In this document: positions 1 through 6,611 of the stretch, piece after piece
How the letters are laid out: each line of letters starts with the position of its first letter
Position numbering within the stretch: the stretch's first letter is position 1
NCBI GenBank assembly: GCA_963976395.1
Contig: CAXBLG010000103.1
Location: 1-9,275 of the forward strand
Source of the DNA: UBA11612 sp963976395
Lineage (GTDB): Bacteria; Pseudomonadota; Alphaproteobacteria; Rhodospirillales; Rhodospirillaceae
Direction of reading: 5' to 3'
Length of the DNA: 9,275 nt
The notes under the pieces: model-generated
Seen by the model: the letters and a program-made list of their open reading frames with translations, nothing else
Databases searched by the model: none
What the model was told of the DNA's origin: nothing
Translations under genes and position numbers: made by a program

Positions 1-2
1 TT

Positions 3-518
3 GTCAATCGCCAGTTCCCCTTTCAGATCGTCATAGCCGGAAAGGCACACCCGCGCGACGATAATGGTAAACGGATCATCCAGCAGATTCACAATCATAT
101 CGCAGCGTTGCGAGGCGAGATTCCAATAGCCTTTCTGCCAAATTACGAAATGTCTTTAGGGCGCGCCCTTGTCGCGGGGGCAGATATTTGGCTGAACACT
201 CCGATGCCCCCGCTGGAGGCGTCGGGTACGAGCGGTATGAAAGCAGCCGTCAATGGAGTGCTTAATTTTAGCGTTCTCGACGGTTGGTGGATTGAAGCAT
301 GTATAGAAGGAGTCACTGGGTGGTCCATCGGCGGGGATGGAGGCATATCTCAGGCGCGCGAACTTTATGATAAACTCGGGCACGCAATATTACCGTTATA
401 TTACAATGATCGCGCTCGCTGGATATGGATGATGAAACAGGCCATTAGTAAAATTGCATCCTACTTTAACAGCCAACGCATGATGCGCCGCTATGCCAGC
501 GAAGCTTATCTCCGGTAA
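3..518 (+). CDS. glgP: Alpha-glucan (glycogen/maltodextrin) phosphorylase, 3' end only
   Basis: This is the C-terminal 171 residues of a GT35 phosphorylase; the gene begins left of the window. The enzyme releases glucose-1-phosphate from alpha-1,4-glucan with inorganic phosphate and pyridoxal phosphate (PLP), in the cytoplasm. Visible signatures are FQIVIAGKAHPRD near the start of the frame, the EASGTSGMKAAVNG segment whose lysine (codon 240-242) is the expected PLP Schiff-base residue, and the following NFSVLDGWW and GWSIG segments. This wording, rather than the NMKFALNG...DGANVE of classical glycogen phosphorylase, points to the shorter bacterial alpha-glucan phosphorylase group (Thermotoga AgpA-like). 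The frame ends with a normal-looking RMMRRYASEAYLR tail and TAA, so the 3' end is not truncated. Phosphoglucomutase follows after about 20 nt, the natural next step. The family call is firm; the exact substrate (glycogen or maltodextrin) is not decided. Confidence 0.93.
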   Translation, partial: VNRQFPFQIVIAGKAHPRDDNGKRIIQQIHNHIAALRGEIPIAFLPNYEMSLGRALVAGADIWLNTPMPPLEASGTSGMKAAVNGVLNFSVLDGWWIEACIEGVTGWSIGGDGGISQARELYDKLGHAILPLYYNDRARWIWMMKQAISKIASYFNSQRMMRRYASEAYLR

Positions 519-539
519 AGGCGGCGTCCCAGACAAGTG

Positions 540-2174
540 ATGACTGTAAAAATCATTCCGACCAGCCCCTTTTCCGACCAGCGGCCCGGCACATCGGGCT
601 TGCGAAAGAAAGTCTCAGTTTTCAAACAGCCGCATTATTTGGAGAACTTTGTCCAATCGATCTTCGACACTCTTCCTCGACTTGGGGGCCAAACCTTGGT
701 CCTTGGTGGCGATGGACGGTTTTACAACGGTCAAGCCATTCAGTGCATTCTCAAGATGTCTGCGGCAAACGGCTTCGAGCGAGTTTTGGTGGGCTGCGAC
801 GGCTTGCTTTCCACGCCAGCCGCCTCCGCCGTCATTCGCAAGCGCGGCGCCTCCGGGGGGATCATTTTGTCTGCTAGCCACAATCCTGCTGGGCCAGACG
901 GCGATTTCGGGATCAAATATAATGGTGCCAATGGCGGACCTGCGCCGGAATCTTTTACTGACGATATATACGCAAGGAGTCGTGAAGTCCGGGCTTATCG
1001 CATTCTTGATGCAGCGGATATCGACGTCAGCCGTATTGGTGAAACCGTGCTGTCAGAGACAGTCGTAGAAATCATTGATCCGATTACAGATTATATAGCT
1101 CTCATGGAGACGCTGTTCGACTTCGATGGCATTCGGAATTTGTTCGTGCGAGGTGGCTTCCGCATGCGCTTCGATGCCATGCATGCCGTAACCGGGCCCT
1201 ATGCACGCTCATTGTTGGAAGACGGTCTCGGTGCGCCCAAGGGCACCGTGGTCAACGGCGTACCGCGCTCGGATTTCGGCGGCCAAAAGCCTGATCCGAA
1301 TTTGATTTATGCTCACGATCTTGTCGAGACAATGTACGGCGCTAACGCGCCCGATTGCGGAGCGGCTTCTGATGGCGACGGTGATCGCAATATGATTCTG
1401 GGCCGCGCTATTTTTGTGACGCCGAGCGATAGTCTGGCAGTGCTGACCGCCAATGCGCATCTCGCTCCAGGATACCGCGCTGGGCTCGCCGGGGTTGCTC
1501 GCTCAATGCCGACCAGTTGCGCCGTTGACGAAGTTGCGAGGGATATTGGAATTCCATGCTTCGAAACACCTACGGGTTGGAAGTTTTTCGGCAACTTACT
1601 GGACGCTGGCAGAATCAGTCTATGCGGCGAGGAGAGCTTCGGTACGGGATCATCGCACTTACGGGAAAAGGATGGTTTGTGGGCAGTCTTGTTTTGGTTG
1701 AACATTCTTGCTGTACGTCGTCAGTCGATCGCCGAAATTATGCATGACCACTGGAGCCGCTATGGCCGGCATTTCTACTCGCGCCATGACTATGAAGACA
1801 TCGATCCTGACGTTGCCCAGGAGCTCATCGACGCGCTACGTTTGCGCACGACTAATTTGGCCGGGCGCCGGATCGGGAACTTAGTGATCGGTCATAGTGA
1901 TGATTTCCAGTACATTGACCCCATTGATCACAACGTCACGTCCCATCAAGGTGTTCGTGTCCTGTTAGATAACAAGTCGCGGATTATTTACCGCCTGTCG
2001 GGTACGGGAACAGAGGGTGCGACTTTAAGAGTCTATCTCGAACGCTTTGAGCCAGATCAAACGCGCCATGACCTTGATACGCAAATGGCACTCGCCGATC
2101 TCGCTGCACTCTCGCGCAAACTTGCTGAAATAGACACCCGATTGGACCGCCGAATACCCTCCATCTCAACTTAA
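540..2174 (+). CDS. pgm: Alpha-D-glucose-phosphate-specific phosphoglucomutase
   Basis: A cytoplasmic enzyme of 544 residues, the usual length, interconverting glucose-1-phosphate and glucose-6-phosphate through a phosphoserine. The four hallmark loops of the alpha-D-phosphohexomutase superfamily are present: SASHNP with catalytic serine at about residue 113 (codon 876-878), the metal-binding DGDGD at about 278-282, the sugar-binding CGEES at about 362-366, and the C-terminal phosphate-binding SGTGTEG at about 487-493. The N-terminal RPGTSGLRKKV is typical of Pgm of the rhizobial/eukaryotic type. I chose ATG 540 because it gives the normal N-terminus MTVKIIPTSPF; GTG 537, directly before it, is an alternative. 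Shine-Dalgarno pairing is weak, and the gap of about 20 nt from the phosphorylase gene suggests co-transcription, so that phosphorolysis products feed glycolysis. The frame is intact, with no missing catalytic residue. Confidence 0.96.
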   Translation: MTVKIIPTSPFSDQRPGTSGLRKKVSVFKQPHYLENFVQSIFDTLPRLGGQTLVLGGDGRFYNGQAIQCILKMSAANGFERVLVGCDGLLSTPAASAVIRKRGASGGIILSASHNPAGPDGDFGIKYNGANGGPAPESFTDDIYARSREVRAYRILDAADIDVSRIGETVLSETVVEIIDPITDYIALMETLFDFDGIRNLFVRGGFRMRFDAMHAVTGPYARSLLEDGLGAPKGTVVNGVPRSDFGGQKPDPNLIYAHDLVETMYGANAPDCGAASDGDGDRNMILGRAIFVTPSDSLAVLTANAHLAPGYRAGLAGVARSMPTSCAVDEVARDIGIPCFETPTGWKFFGNLLDAGRISLCGEESFGTGSSHLREKDGLWAVLFWLNILAVRRQSIAEIMHDHWSRYGRHFYSRHDYEDIDPDVAQELIDALRLRTTNLAGRRIGNLVIGHSDDFQYIDPIDHNVTSHQGVRVLLDNKSRIIYRLSGTGTEGATLRVYLERFEPDQTRHDLDTQMALADLAALSRKLAEIDTRLDRRIPSIST

Positions 2175-2228
2175 AAATAAAGTGAAAAATTGCCGGACAT
2201 GTTGCAAGAGACGGCTCAAAGCAGCTCA

Positions 2229-2537
2229 CTATGCCGCGTCAGGAGGTTCAAGCGCCAACACAGCGAGTTGCAGTAGCGTCCGACGTCCGTGCTTCAGCCG
2301 CGTGGCGACCGTACGTGCGCTGAGACCAAGATCGCACTCAATCGCGGAGAGAGAGTCTCCCATGAAGTCCGCGCGCCAAACGATTTCGCGATCAGGTGCA
2401 GGCAGAGCTTTGAGTAACGGTGACAAGAACCCTTGCAGAAAGATATCAAAGTCCGCATCATTGATCGCGCAACTATGAAGTTCGCTTGTGCAGGAACAGC
2501 CGATATATGAATTCGTTCTCAACGCGATGCCTCCCAT
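2229..2537 (-). CDS. Small protein with sigma-70 region 4-like helix-turn-helix
   Basis: From ATG at 2535-2537 this gives 102 residues. Residues about 40-95 (LLKALPAPDREIVWRADF, then DSLSAIECDLGLSARTVATR and LKHGRRTLLQL) match the pattern of ECF sigma factor region 4, the helix-turn-helix that reads the -35 element. No region 2 is visible, so this is not a complete sigma factor; it could be a region-4-only regulator or a remnant. The N-terminal part holds a cysteine/histidine cluster (C14, C16, H21, C23) that might bind metal. The start is uncertain. GGGAGG followed 7 nt later by TTG 2522, and GGAGGA followed 7 nt later by TTG 2573, are both plausible, and the frame stays open to 2756. It converges with pgm across a 54-nt gap. 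Its target is unknown. Confidence 0.6.
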   Translation of the reverse strand: MGGIALRTNSYIGCSCTSELHSCAINDADFDIFLQGFLSPLLKALPAPDREIVWRADFMGDSLSAIECDLGLSARTVATRLKHGRRTLLQLAVLALEPPDAA

Positions 2538-2637
2538 TATGACCGCGCATTGTTCAGCCTTTACTTCTCTCAACCTCGCTTCCTCCACCGAGGCGAGGCG
2601 GCTAGGTATAGTAAATAATCGAATCCTTAGAAACGTT

Positions 2638-2665
2638 ATTATAGACGCTGTATGCCGCTTCAAAG
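2638..2665 (-). promoter_or_regulatory. Possible sigma-70-type promoter for the region-4-like gene
   Basis: On the minus strand a perfect TATAAT lies at 2638-2643. Upstream is CTTTGA at 2660-2665 (16-nt spacing), or the overlapping TTGAAG at 2658-2663 (14-nt spacing); neither is an ideal -35. Transcription would start near 2630, about 60-110 nt before the candidate starts of the region-4-like gene. This favours one of the shorter versions of that gene over the frame reaching 2756. The -10 is seen directly; promoter function is inferred. Confidence 0.35.
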
Positions 2666-2802
2666 TTACAGCCACGCGGCGTTGGGTTGCGAAATAATAC
2701 AAGGGAGAAAACAACGCCAAATAGTGTGGCTTGCCACCAAATGCAAACGTGTCCACTGTAACGTTTTTGATCTGCTGGACGTCTTTTAAAACGGCCTAGT
2801 TA

Positions 2803-2831
2803 GATGAGCTTGACTAAGCTGTGTGCTCATC
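2803..2831. repeat. Inverted repeat with two mutually exclusive hairpins
   Basis: GATGAGC (2803-2809) pairs with GCTCATC (2825-2831) across a 15-nt loop. An alternative hairpin AGCTT (2807-2811), GACT, AAGCT (2816-2820) uses three of the same bases, so the two cannot form together. No T-run follows, so it is not a typical intrinsic terminator. Function unknown. Confidence 0.4.
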
Positions 2832-2928
2832 CGCGTTAATATCTGGTCCACTGGTGGCAGTGATTAGCCGAATCGCAAGCAAAAAAGACCATCTTCGTAG
2901 TTGGCGGCGAGAATTATGCCTAATTGAA

Positions 2929-2947
2929 ATATTCACCGTGTGAATAT
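2929..2947. promoter_or_regulatory. Perfect palindrome, candidate operator upstream of ftsH
   Basis: ATATTCAC (2929-2936), spacer CGT, GTGAATAT (2940-2947) form an 8-bp perfect inverted repeat, as expected for a dimeric repressor or activator site. It overlaps a possible -35 TTGAAA (2924-2929) and a weak -10-like TATCTA (2945-2950, short 15-nt spacer), which is where an operator would sit. It lies about 120 nt before the ftsH start. I do not recognise the binding protein; it does not match the FNR consensus (TTGAT-N4-ATCAA). Confidence 0.45.
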
Positions 2948-3056
2948 CTAAGTCGGGCGACGCAGCGCGAAATTTACGGTATATGCCCTTTCTAGTGTTG
3001 TTGGGCTGGAATCGGCGAGTGCCATTCTTGGCCCGCCGTGACGTACTGTACTTGTC

Positions 3057-3062
3057 GGAAGG
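3057..3062 (+). promoter_or_regulatory. Ribosome-binding site deciding the ftsH start
   Basis: GGAAGG lies 6 nt before ATG 3069, ideal spacing. It lies directly against the in-frame TTG at 3063, which is therefore unlikely to be the start. Confidence 0.7.
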
Positions 3063-3068
3063 TTGGGA

Positions 3069-4946
3069 ATGGACAGACGAGCGCAAATCTACATTTGGTA
3101 CGCGGTGTTGGCCTTCTTGGGCGTTATTCTGTTGCAGGATGTTTGGTCTCAAAGCCCACATGTAGAGACCATTCCTTACAGTAAATTCGAGCAATATCTG
3201 AAGGAAAACCGGATCAGCGAGGTCGTTATCACTTCGAAATCCATCCAAGGCACATTGGATCGGACTGGAGAAGAGGCTGAAGGCGGTCAACCCCAACATG
3301 TTGTCACCAATCGGGTTGACCCAGAGCTGGCGGAACGGCTTGAACAGTATGGCGTGCCGTTTTCCGCTGTGACGGAAAACACATTTTTGAGCGATCTTTT
3401 ATCCTGGTTTCTGCCGATGGTCGCCTTTCTCGCTATCTGGATGTTCTTCATTCGGCGCATGGCCGAGAAGCAAGGTCTCGGAGGCGGGATGATGTCGATC
3501 GGTAAGAGTAAAGCTAAGGTTTATGTCGAGTCTGATACAAAGGTCAGTTTCGCTGATGTCGCGGGCGTAGACGAAGCCAAGGCAGAACTCGAAGAGATCG
3601 TGGCTTTCCTGAAAGAGCCGGAGGGTTACGGTCGGCTCGGTGCCCGTATGCCCAAGGGCGTCCTACTGGTTGGACCGCCAGGGACCGGCAAAACGATGCT
3701 GGCCCGGGCTGTCGCCGGCGAGGCCGAAGTACCTTTTTTTTCGATCAATGGTTCTGAATTTGTCGAAATGTTCGTCGGCGTCGGCGCAGCTCGTGTGCGC
3801 GATCTGTTTGAACAGGCACGCAAGCAAGCTCCGGCGATCATTTTTATCGATGAACTTGATGCGCTCGGTCGGGCTCGGGGCGCCTTTCCCGGTATGGGCG
3901 GCCATGACGAGAAGGAGCAGACGCTTAATCAACTGCTTTCGGAGCTCGATGGTTTCGATCCACGCCAGGGATTAATATTGTTAGCCGCAACCAACCGCCC
4001 GGAAATCCTCGATCCCGCGCTACTGCGGGCAGGCCGGTTCGATCGGCAGGTTCTGGTTGATCGCCCGGACAAAATCGGCCGCATGGAAATTTTGAAAGTA
4101 CATTCAAAAAAAGCACAGATTGCCGACGATGTGGACGTCGAACAGATTGCGGCCCTTACACCCGGCTTCAGTGGAGCGGATCTCGCAAATTTGGTGAATG
4201 AGGCCGCGCTGCTCGCAACACGCCGCGGGGCAGAGTCCGTCACGCTCGGAGACTTCACTCAAGCGATCGAACGTATTGTAGCCGGGTTAGAGAAAAAGAA
4301 CCGTTTGTTAAACCCTAAGGAGCGTCAAGTTGTCGCCTATCATGAAATGGGTCATGCACTCGTGGCCATGTCATTGCCGAACGTCGATGCTATACACAAA
4401 GTCTCAATTATTCCGCGCGGAATCGGCGCGCTGGGCTATACGATCCAACGACCGACGGAGGACCGTTTTCTGATGAGCCGCCGTGAACTCGAAAACAAAA
4501 TGGCCGTGCTGCTCGGTGGGCGCGCCGCTGAGGTAATTGTGTTCGATGAAATATCCACCGGCGCTGCGGACGATCTCGCCAAGGCGACCGACATCGCGCG
4601 GAGCATGGTTACACGTTACGGTATGGTGAAGGATCTTGGGCAAATCGTCTATGAGGACGTACCGCATCGTTTCTTGGGGCCTACGCAAGTGCCGTCTGGC
4701 TTGGATCGTCGGTATAGTGAAGCAACAGCGCTCAAGATAGATGACGCGGTTCGCGATCTGATCGACCAGGCGTTCGAAACTGCTGCCGCTATCCTCAAAG
4801 ACAGGCGAGCAACGCTTGATGTTGCCGCCAGAGAATTGTTGCGACAAGAAACGTTAAGCGGCGATGATTTGATCCGCCTTATTAATAGTCATCACGGATC
4901 GCCAAGCCCTCTCGACGTTGCTGCGGCATCTGCGCAAGAAATTTGA
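3069..4946 (+). CDS. ftsH: FtsH-type ATP-dependent zinc metalloprotease, probable accessory paralogue
   Basis: A 625-residue inner-membrane AAA+ protease that extracts and degrades membrane and short-lived cytosolic proteins as a hexamer. In order: first membrane helix at about 7-27, a periplasmic domain of about 80 residues, second helix at about 110-130, then AAA+ with Walker A GPPGTGKT (202-209), pore loop MFVGVG (234-239) and Walker B IIFIDELDA (257-265). The second region of homology contains both arginine fingers in LLRAGRFDR (318-326). The zinc site is HEMGH (425-429), with the third ligand probably Asp 502 in STGAADDLAKAT. All catalytic elements are intact and the length is normal. 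The Walker B wording DELDALGRARG differs from the DEIDAVGR usual in housekeeping FtsH. Together with the neighbourhood, this suggests a second, stress-related copy rather than the essential gene. It appears to begin its own transcription unit after a long intergenic region. Confidence 0.95.
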   Translation: MDRRAQIYIWYAVLAFLGVILLQDVWSQSPHVETIPYSKFEQYLKENRISEVVITSKSIQGTLDRTGEEAEGGQPQHVVTNRVDPELAERLEQYGVPFSAVTENTFLSDLLSWFLPMVAFLAIWMFFIRRMAEKQGLGGGMMSIGKSKAKVYVESDTKVSFADVAGVDEAKAELEEIVAFLKEPEGYGRLGARMPKGVLLVGPPGTGKTMLARAVAGEAEVPFFSINGSEFVEMFVGVGAARVRDLFEQARKQAPAIIFIDELDALGRARGAFPGMGGHDEKEQTLNQLLSELDGFDPRQGLILLAATNRPEILDPALLRAGRFDRQVLVDRPDKIGRMEILKVHSKKAQIADDVDVEQIAALTPGFSGADLANLVNEAALLATRRGAESVTLGDFTQAIERIVAGLEKKNRLLNPKERQVVAYHEMGHALVAMSLPNVDAIHKVSIIPRGIGALGYTIQRPTEDRFLMSRRELENKMAVLLGGRAAEVIVFDEISTGAADDLAKATDIARSMVTRYGMVKDLGQIVYEDVPHRFLGPTQVPSGLDRRYSEATALKIDDAVRDLIDQAFETAAAILKDRRATLDVAARELLRQETLSGDDLIRLINSHHGSPSPLDVAAASAQEI

Positions 4947-5052
4947 GGTAGTCGGCAATTGTCAGCGTTGGAGAATATTCACTCATCCCTGTAAAGCGAA
5001 TCCTACAACGTTTTTCATTATTCCCCGCTGCTGAGTCTGGGGCACATATAAC

Positions 5053-5067
5053 TTTGAGAATCTCAAA
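5053..5067. promoter_or_regulatory. Perfect palindrome just before the channel gene's ribosome-binding site
   Basis: TTTGAGA (5053-5059), one base, then TCTCAAA (5061-5067) form a 15-nt perfect inverted repeat. A TATAAC (5047-5052) that could act as a -10 directly precedes it, and GGAGG (5070-5074) directly follows. It could be an operator over a transcription start, or an RNA hairpin near the ribosome-binding site. No good -35 was found. Confidence 0.4.
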
Positions 5068-5081
5068 TTGGAGGGCAGGTC

Positions 5082-5561
5082 ATGTTGGTCGCGGTGGTTC
5101 TTGCGTTATCGCTTGTCATGCTTACGTTCTCATTTCATTTTACGGTTCTGCGATGGCTTTCCGGAGGGATGGCGGGCATTGCGATGTCGCCTAGCGTACG
5201 CATCTTGATCATCGTCCTCACGGCACTCTCAGCCCATATTGTCGAGATAGGACTCTACGCGGCGGCGTATGCGCTTGGTGACGGCGTTCTCGGCCTGGGC
5301 CGTTTCGGCGGTGCGCACAGTGCAGTGCCACTTGACTATCTCTATTTTTCGATTGTGAGCTATACGTCTCTTGGCCTCGGCGATGTGTTTCCCAATGGAC
5401 ATCTTCGTTTTATCACCGGCATAGAGGCATTGAACGGCCTTCTTCTAATCGCCTGGTCTGGCTCCTTTATATATATCGCTATGGGACGTCTCTGGCCCTG
5501 GCGTGCCTGCGCAGAACCGGAGCTCGCAACTGCGTATACCGACGCTCAGAAAATCTTATAG
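5082..5561 (+). CDS. Small potassium-channel-like membrane protein (Ion_trans_2 type)
   Basis: A 159-residue integral membrane protein. ATG 5082 has GGAGG 7 nt upstream. Hydrophobic helices are visible at about 2-23 and 38-63, then a re-entrant pore segment (about 86-100) and a final helix at about 111-136 with a short polar tail. The pore reads YFSIVSYTSLGLGD; the filter position SLGLGD (96-101) corresponds to the TVGYGD of canonical K+ channels, with Leu for Tyr. The segment GIEALNGLLLIAWSGSFIY after the pore is typical of small proteobacterial two-pore-helix channel proteins in this family. No cytoplasmic RCK or nucleotide-binding domain is fused. It starts 135 nt after ftsH, and an insertion sequence begins 54 nt after its stop. 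Family assignment is good; ion selectivity and gating are unknown. Confidence 0.8.
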   Translation: MLVAVVLALSLVMLTFSFHFTVLRWLSGGMAGIAMSPSVRILIIVLTALSAHIVEIGLYAAAYALGDGVLGLGRFGGAHSAVPLDYLYFSIVSYTSLGLGDVFPNGHLRFITGIEALNGLLLIAWSGSFIYIAMGRLWPWRACAEPELATAYTDAQKIL

Positions 5562-5610
5562 GCCTCTGCAATATATCTAAAGTTAGGGCATTAAAGCAGC
5601 CCAAAATTGT

Positions 5611-5614
5611 AGCT
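5611..5614 (+). repeat. Possible 4-bp target duplication AGCT (left copy)
   Basis: AGCT occurs just left of the left inverted repeat and again at 6600-6603 at the right end. Four bases could match by chance, but merging the copies restores a palindrome across the junction, which supports the call. Confidence 0.4.
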
Positions 5615-5615
5615 A

Positions 5616-5638
5616 TGTCGGTACTCGCGGGACATCTC
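5616..5638 (+). repeat. Left terminal inverted repeat of the IS481-family element
   Basis: This pairs with 6578-6600 at 18 of 23 positions. The inner 11 bases CGGGACATCTC are identical, and the outer bases diverge. Confidence 0.75.
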
Positions 5639-5674
5639 CATTAAGCTCCCAATTCTGGGGCGAAGGAGATACTC

Positions 5675-6568
5675 ATGAGCAAGGATCAGCGCGAGATCGC
5701 GCGTAAACTCCGTATTCTACGGCATGCTGAAGTGACCGGGCATGTTGCTAGGACGTGTCGGTATTTCGGCGTTGGTAGAAGCAGCTTCTACCGGTGGCGT
5801 GACGCCTACAGGAAGCATGGAGAAGATGGGCTCGTAAATCGACCACCTATCCCGAAGTGGCATGCCAACAGGACGCCTATCGAGATCGAGGAGAAAGTTC
5901 TCCACCTTCGTAGCAAATATCATCTCGGCCCAATGCGCATCGTCTGGTATCTGGCTCGCTACCACGGCATCAAGATATCGGATGCTACGGTCTCCCGGAT
6001 GCTCAAACGCAACGGCGTCAACCGGTTGCCGCGCGGCACCCGCCTGCGGAAGGTTCACACCAAGCGCTACAACAAACAGGTTCCGGGCCATCATATCCAG
6101 ATGGACGTTAAGTTCCTGACGTTTAAGGGCGATAATGGCGAGAAGGTCCGCCGCTTCCAGTTTACAGCCATTGATGACGCGACGAGGGTGCGAGCGCTGA
6201 AAGTCTACGAGAAACATACTCAGGCCAGCGCCATCGACTTCGTCGACCACATCATTGAGAAGTTCCCGTTTCGCATCCGTGAGATCAGGACCGACAACGG
6301 CCATGAGTTCCAGGCGAAGTTCCACTGGCATGTCGAGGACCAAGGCATTCGCCACGCCTATATCAGACGCGGTACGCCGCAGTTGAACGGAAAGGTCGAA
6401 CGCCCGCACCGATCAGATCAGCAGGAATTCTACCAGCTGCTCAGCTACAAGGGCGACATCGATCTGGAAGCGAAACTCGAAGAATGGGAGCGCTTTTACA
6501 ACTTCGCCAGACCACACGGAGCCTTCAACGGCAAAACGCCTTACGAAGCGCTCCGCGAGAAGCTATAG
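5675..6568 (+). CDS. IS481-family DDE transposase
   Basis: A 297-residue transposase, full length for the family, with AAGGAG 6 nt before ATG. The N-terminal 20-60 region (VARTCRYFGVGRSSFYRWRD) is a helix-turn-helix for binding the element's ends, followed by a second winged-helix-like segment at about 70-115. The RNase H-like catalytic core has D144 in QMDVKFL, D207 in IRTDNGHEF and E242 in LNGKVERPH, with 34 residues between the last two as expected for DDE enzymes of the IS481/IS3 type. The C-terminal YNFARPHGAFNGKTPYEAL is the usual ending of integrase-core transposases. No frameshift or stop interrupts it, so the element could be active. Confidence 0.95.
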   Translation: MSKDQREIARKLRILRHAEVTGHVARTCRYFGVGRSSFYRWRDAYRKHGEDGLVNRPPIPKWHANRTPIEIEEKVLHLRSKYHLGPMRIVWYLARYHGIKISDATVSRMLKRNGVNRLPRGTRLRKVHTKRYNKQVPGHHIQMDVKFLTFKGDNGEKVRRFQFTAIDDATRVRALKVYEKHTQASAIDFVDHIIEKFPFRIREIRTDNGHEFQAKFHWHVEDQGIRHAYIRRGTPQLNGKVERPHRSDQQEFYQLLSYKGDIDLEAKLEEWERFYNFARPHGAFNGKTPYEALREKL

Positions 6569-6577
6569 TAACCACAA

Positions 6578-6600
6578 GAGATGTCCCGAAAGCACCTGCA
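6578..6600 (-). repeat. Right terminal inverted repeat of the IS481-family element
   Basis: Its reverse complement starts TGCAGGTGCTTT and ends with the shared core CGGGACATCTC, matching the left end at 18 of 23 positions. Confidence 0.75.
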
Positions 6601-6603
6601 GCT
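6600..6603 (+). repeat. Possible 4-bp target duplication AGCT (right copy)
   Basis: Right-hand copy of the AGCT found at 5611-5614; it overlaps the last base of the aligned right inverted repeat. Confidence 0.4.
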
Positions 6604-6611
6604 TACAATCA

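Larger units (their letters stand above)
2538..3068. other. Gene-poor divergent region between the region-4-like gene and ftsH
   Basis: This stretch of about 530 nt separates a minus-strand gene from the plus-strand ftsH. I see no convincing protein gene: the open frames on either strand have no recognisable motifs and poor start signals. It holds the minus-strand TATAAT near 2640, an inverted repeat at 2803-2831, a perfect palindrome at 2929-2947 and the ftsH ribosome-binding site at 3057-3062. It probably carries the promoters of both flanking genes. The base composition around 2600-2960 appears more AT-rich than in the neighbouring genes. Confidence 0.5.
5616..6600 (+). mobile_element. IS481-family insertion sequence, apparently intact
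   Basis: An element of about 985 bp with one transposase gene and imperfect terminal inverted repeats starting TGTCGGTACTC at the left and TGCAGGTGCTTT (read inward) at the right. The repeats match at 18 of 23 positions and share the uninterrupted core CGGGACATCTC. Size, TG ends and single open reading frame fit IS481. Flanks contain AGCT at 5611-5614 and 6600-6603 as a possible target duplication, but this repeat overlaps the right end by one base, so the exact boundary is uncertain by 1-2 nt. It separates the channel gene from the downstream small membrane protein gene. Confidence 0.85.

Noticed and set aside
2175..2228. Terminator between the converging pgm and region-4-like genes
   Set aside because: Only weak 4-bp pairings are present and none is followed by a T-run, so no terminator can be supported.
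2182..2478. Plus-strand open frame after pgm
   Set aside because: Low-complexity Arg/Ser-rich translation opposite the region-4-like helix-turn-helix; no support as a gene.
2538..2756. N-terminal extension of the region-4-like gene up to 2756
   Set aside because: The frame is open, but the extension has no recognisable region 2 and lies across a perfect minus-strand TATAAT; later starts have better ribosome-binding sites.
2814..3299. Minus-strand open frame of 161 codons spanning the ftsH promoter region
   Set aside because: It overlaps the start of ftsH and its palindrome, has no domain-like pattern, and its composition looks random.
5035..5060. Sigma-54 promoter before the channel gene (GGCAC at 5041)
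   Set aside because: The -12 TTGC element is missing at the required spacing.
5717..6409. Long minus-strand open frame (230 codons) opposite the transposase
   Set aside because: It lies entirely antisense to a clear IS481 transposase, has no recognisable motif and is an expected shadow of GC-biased codons.
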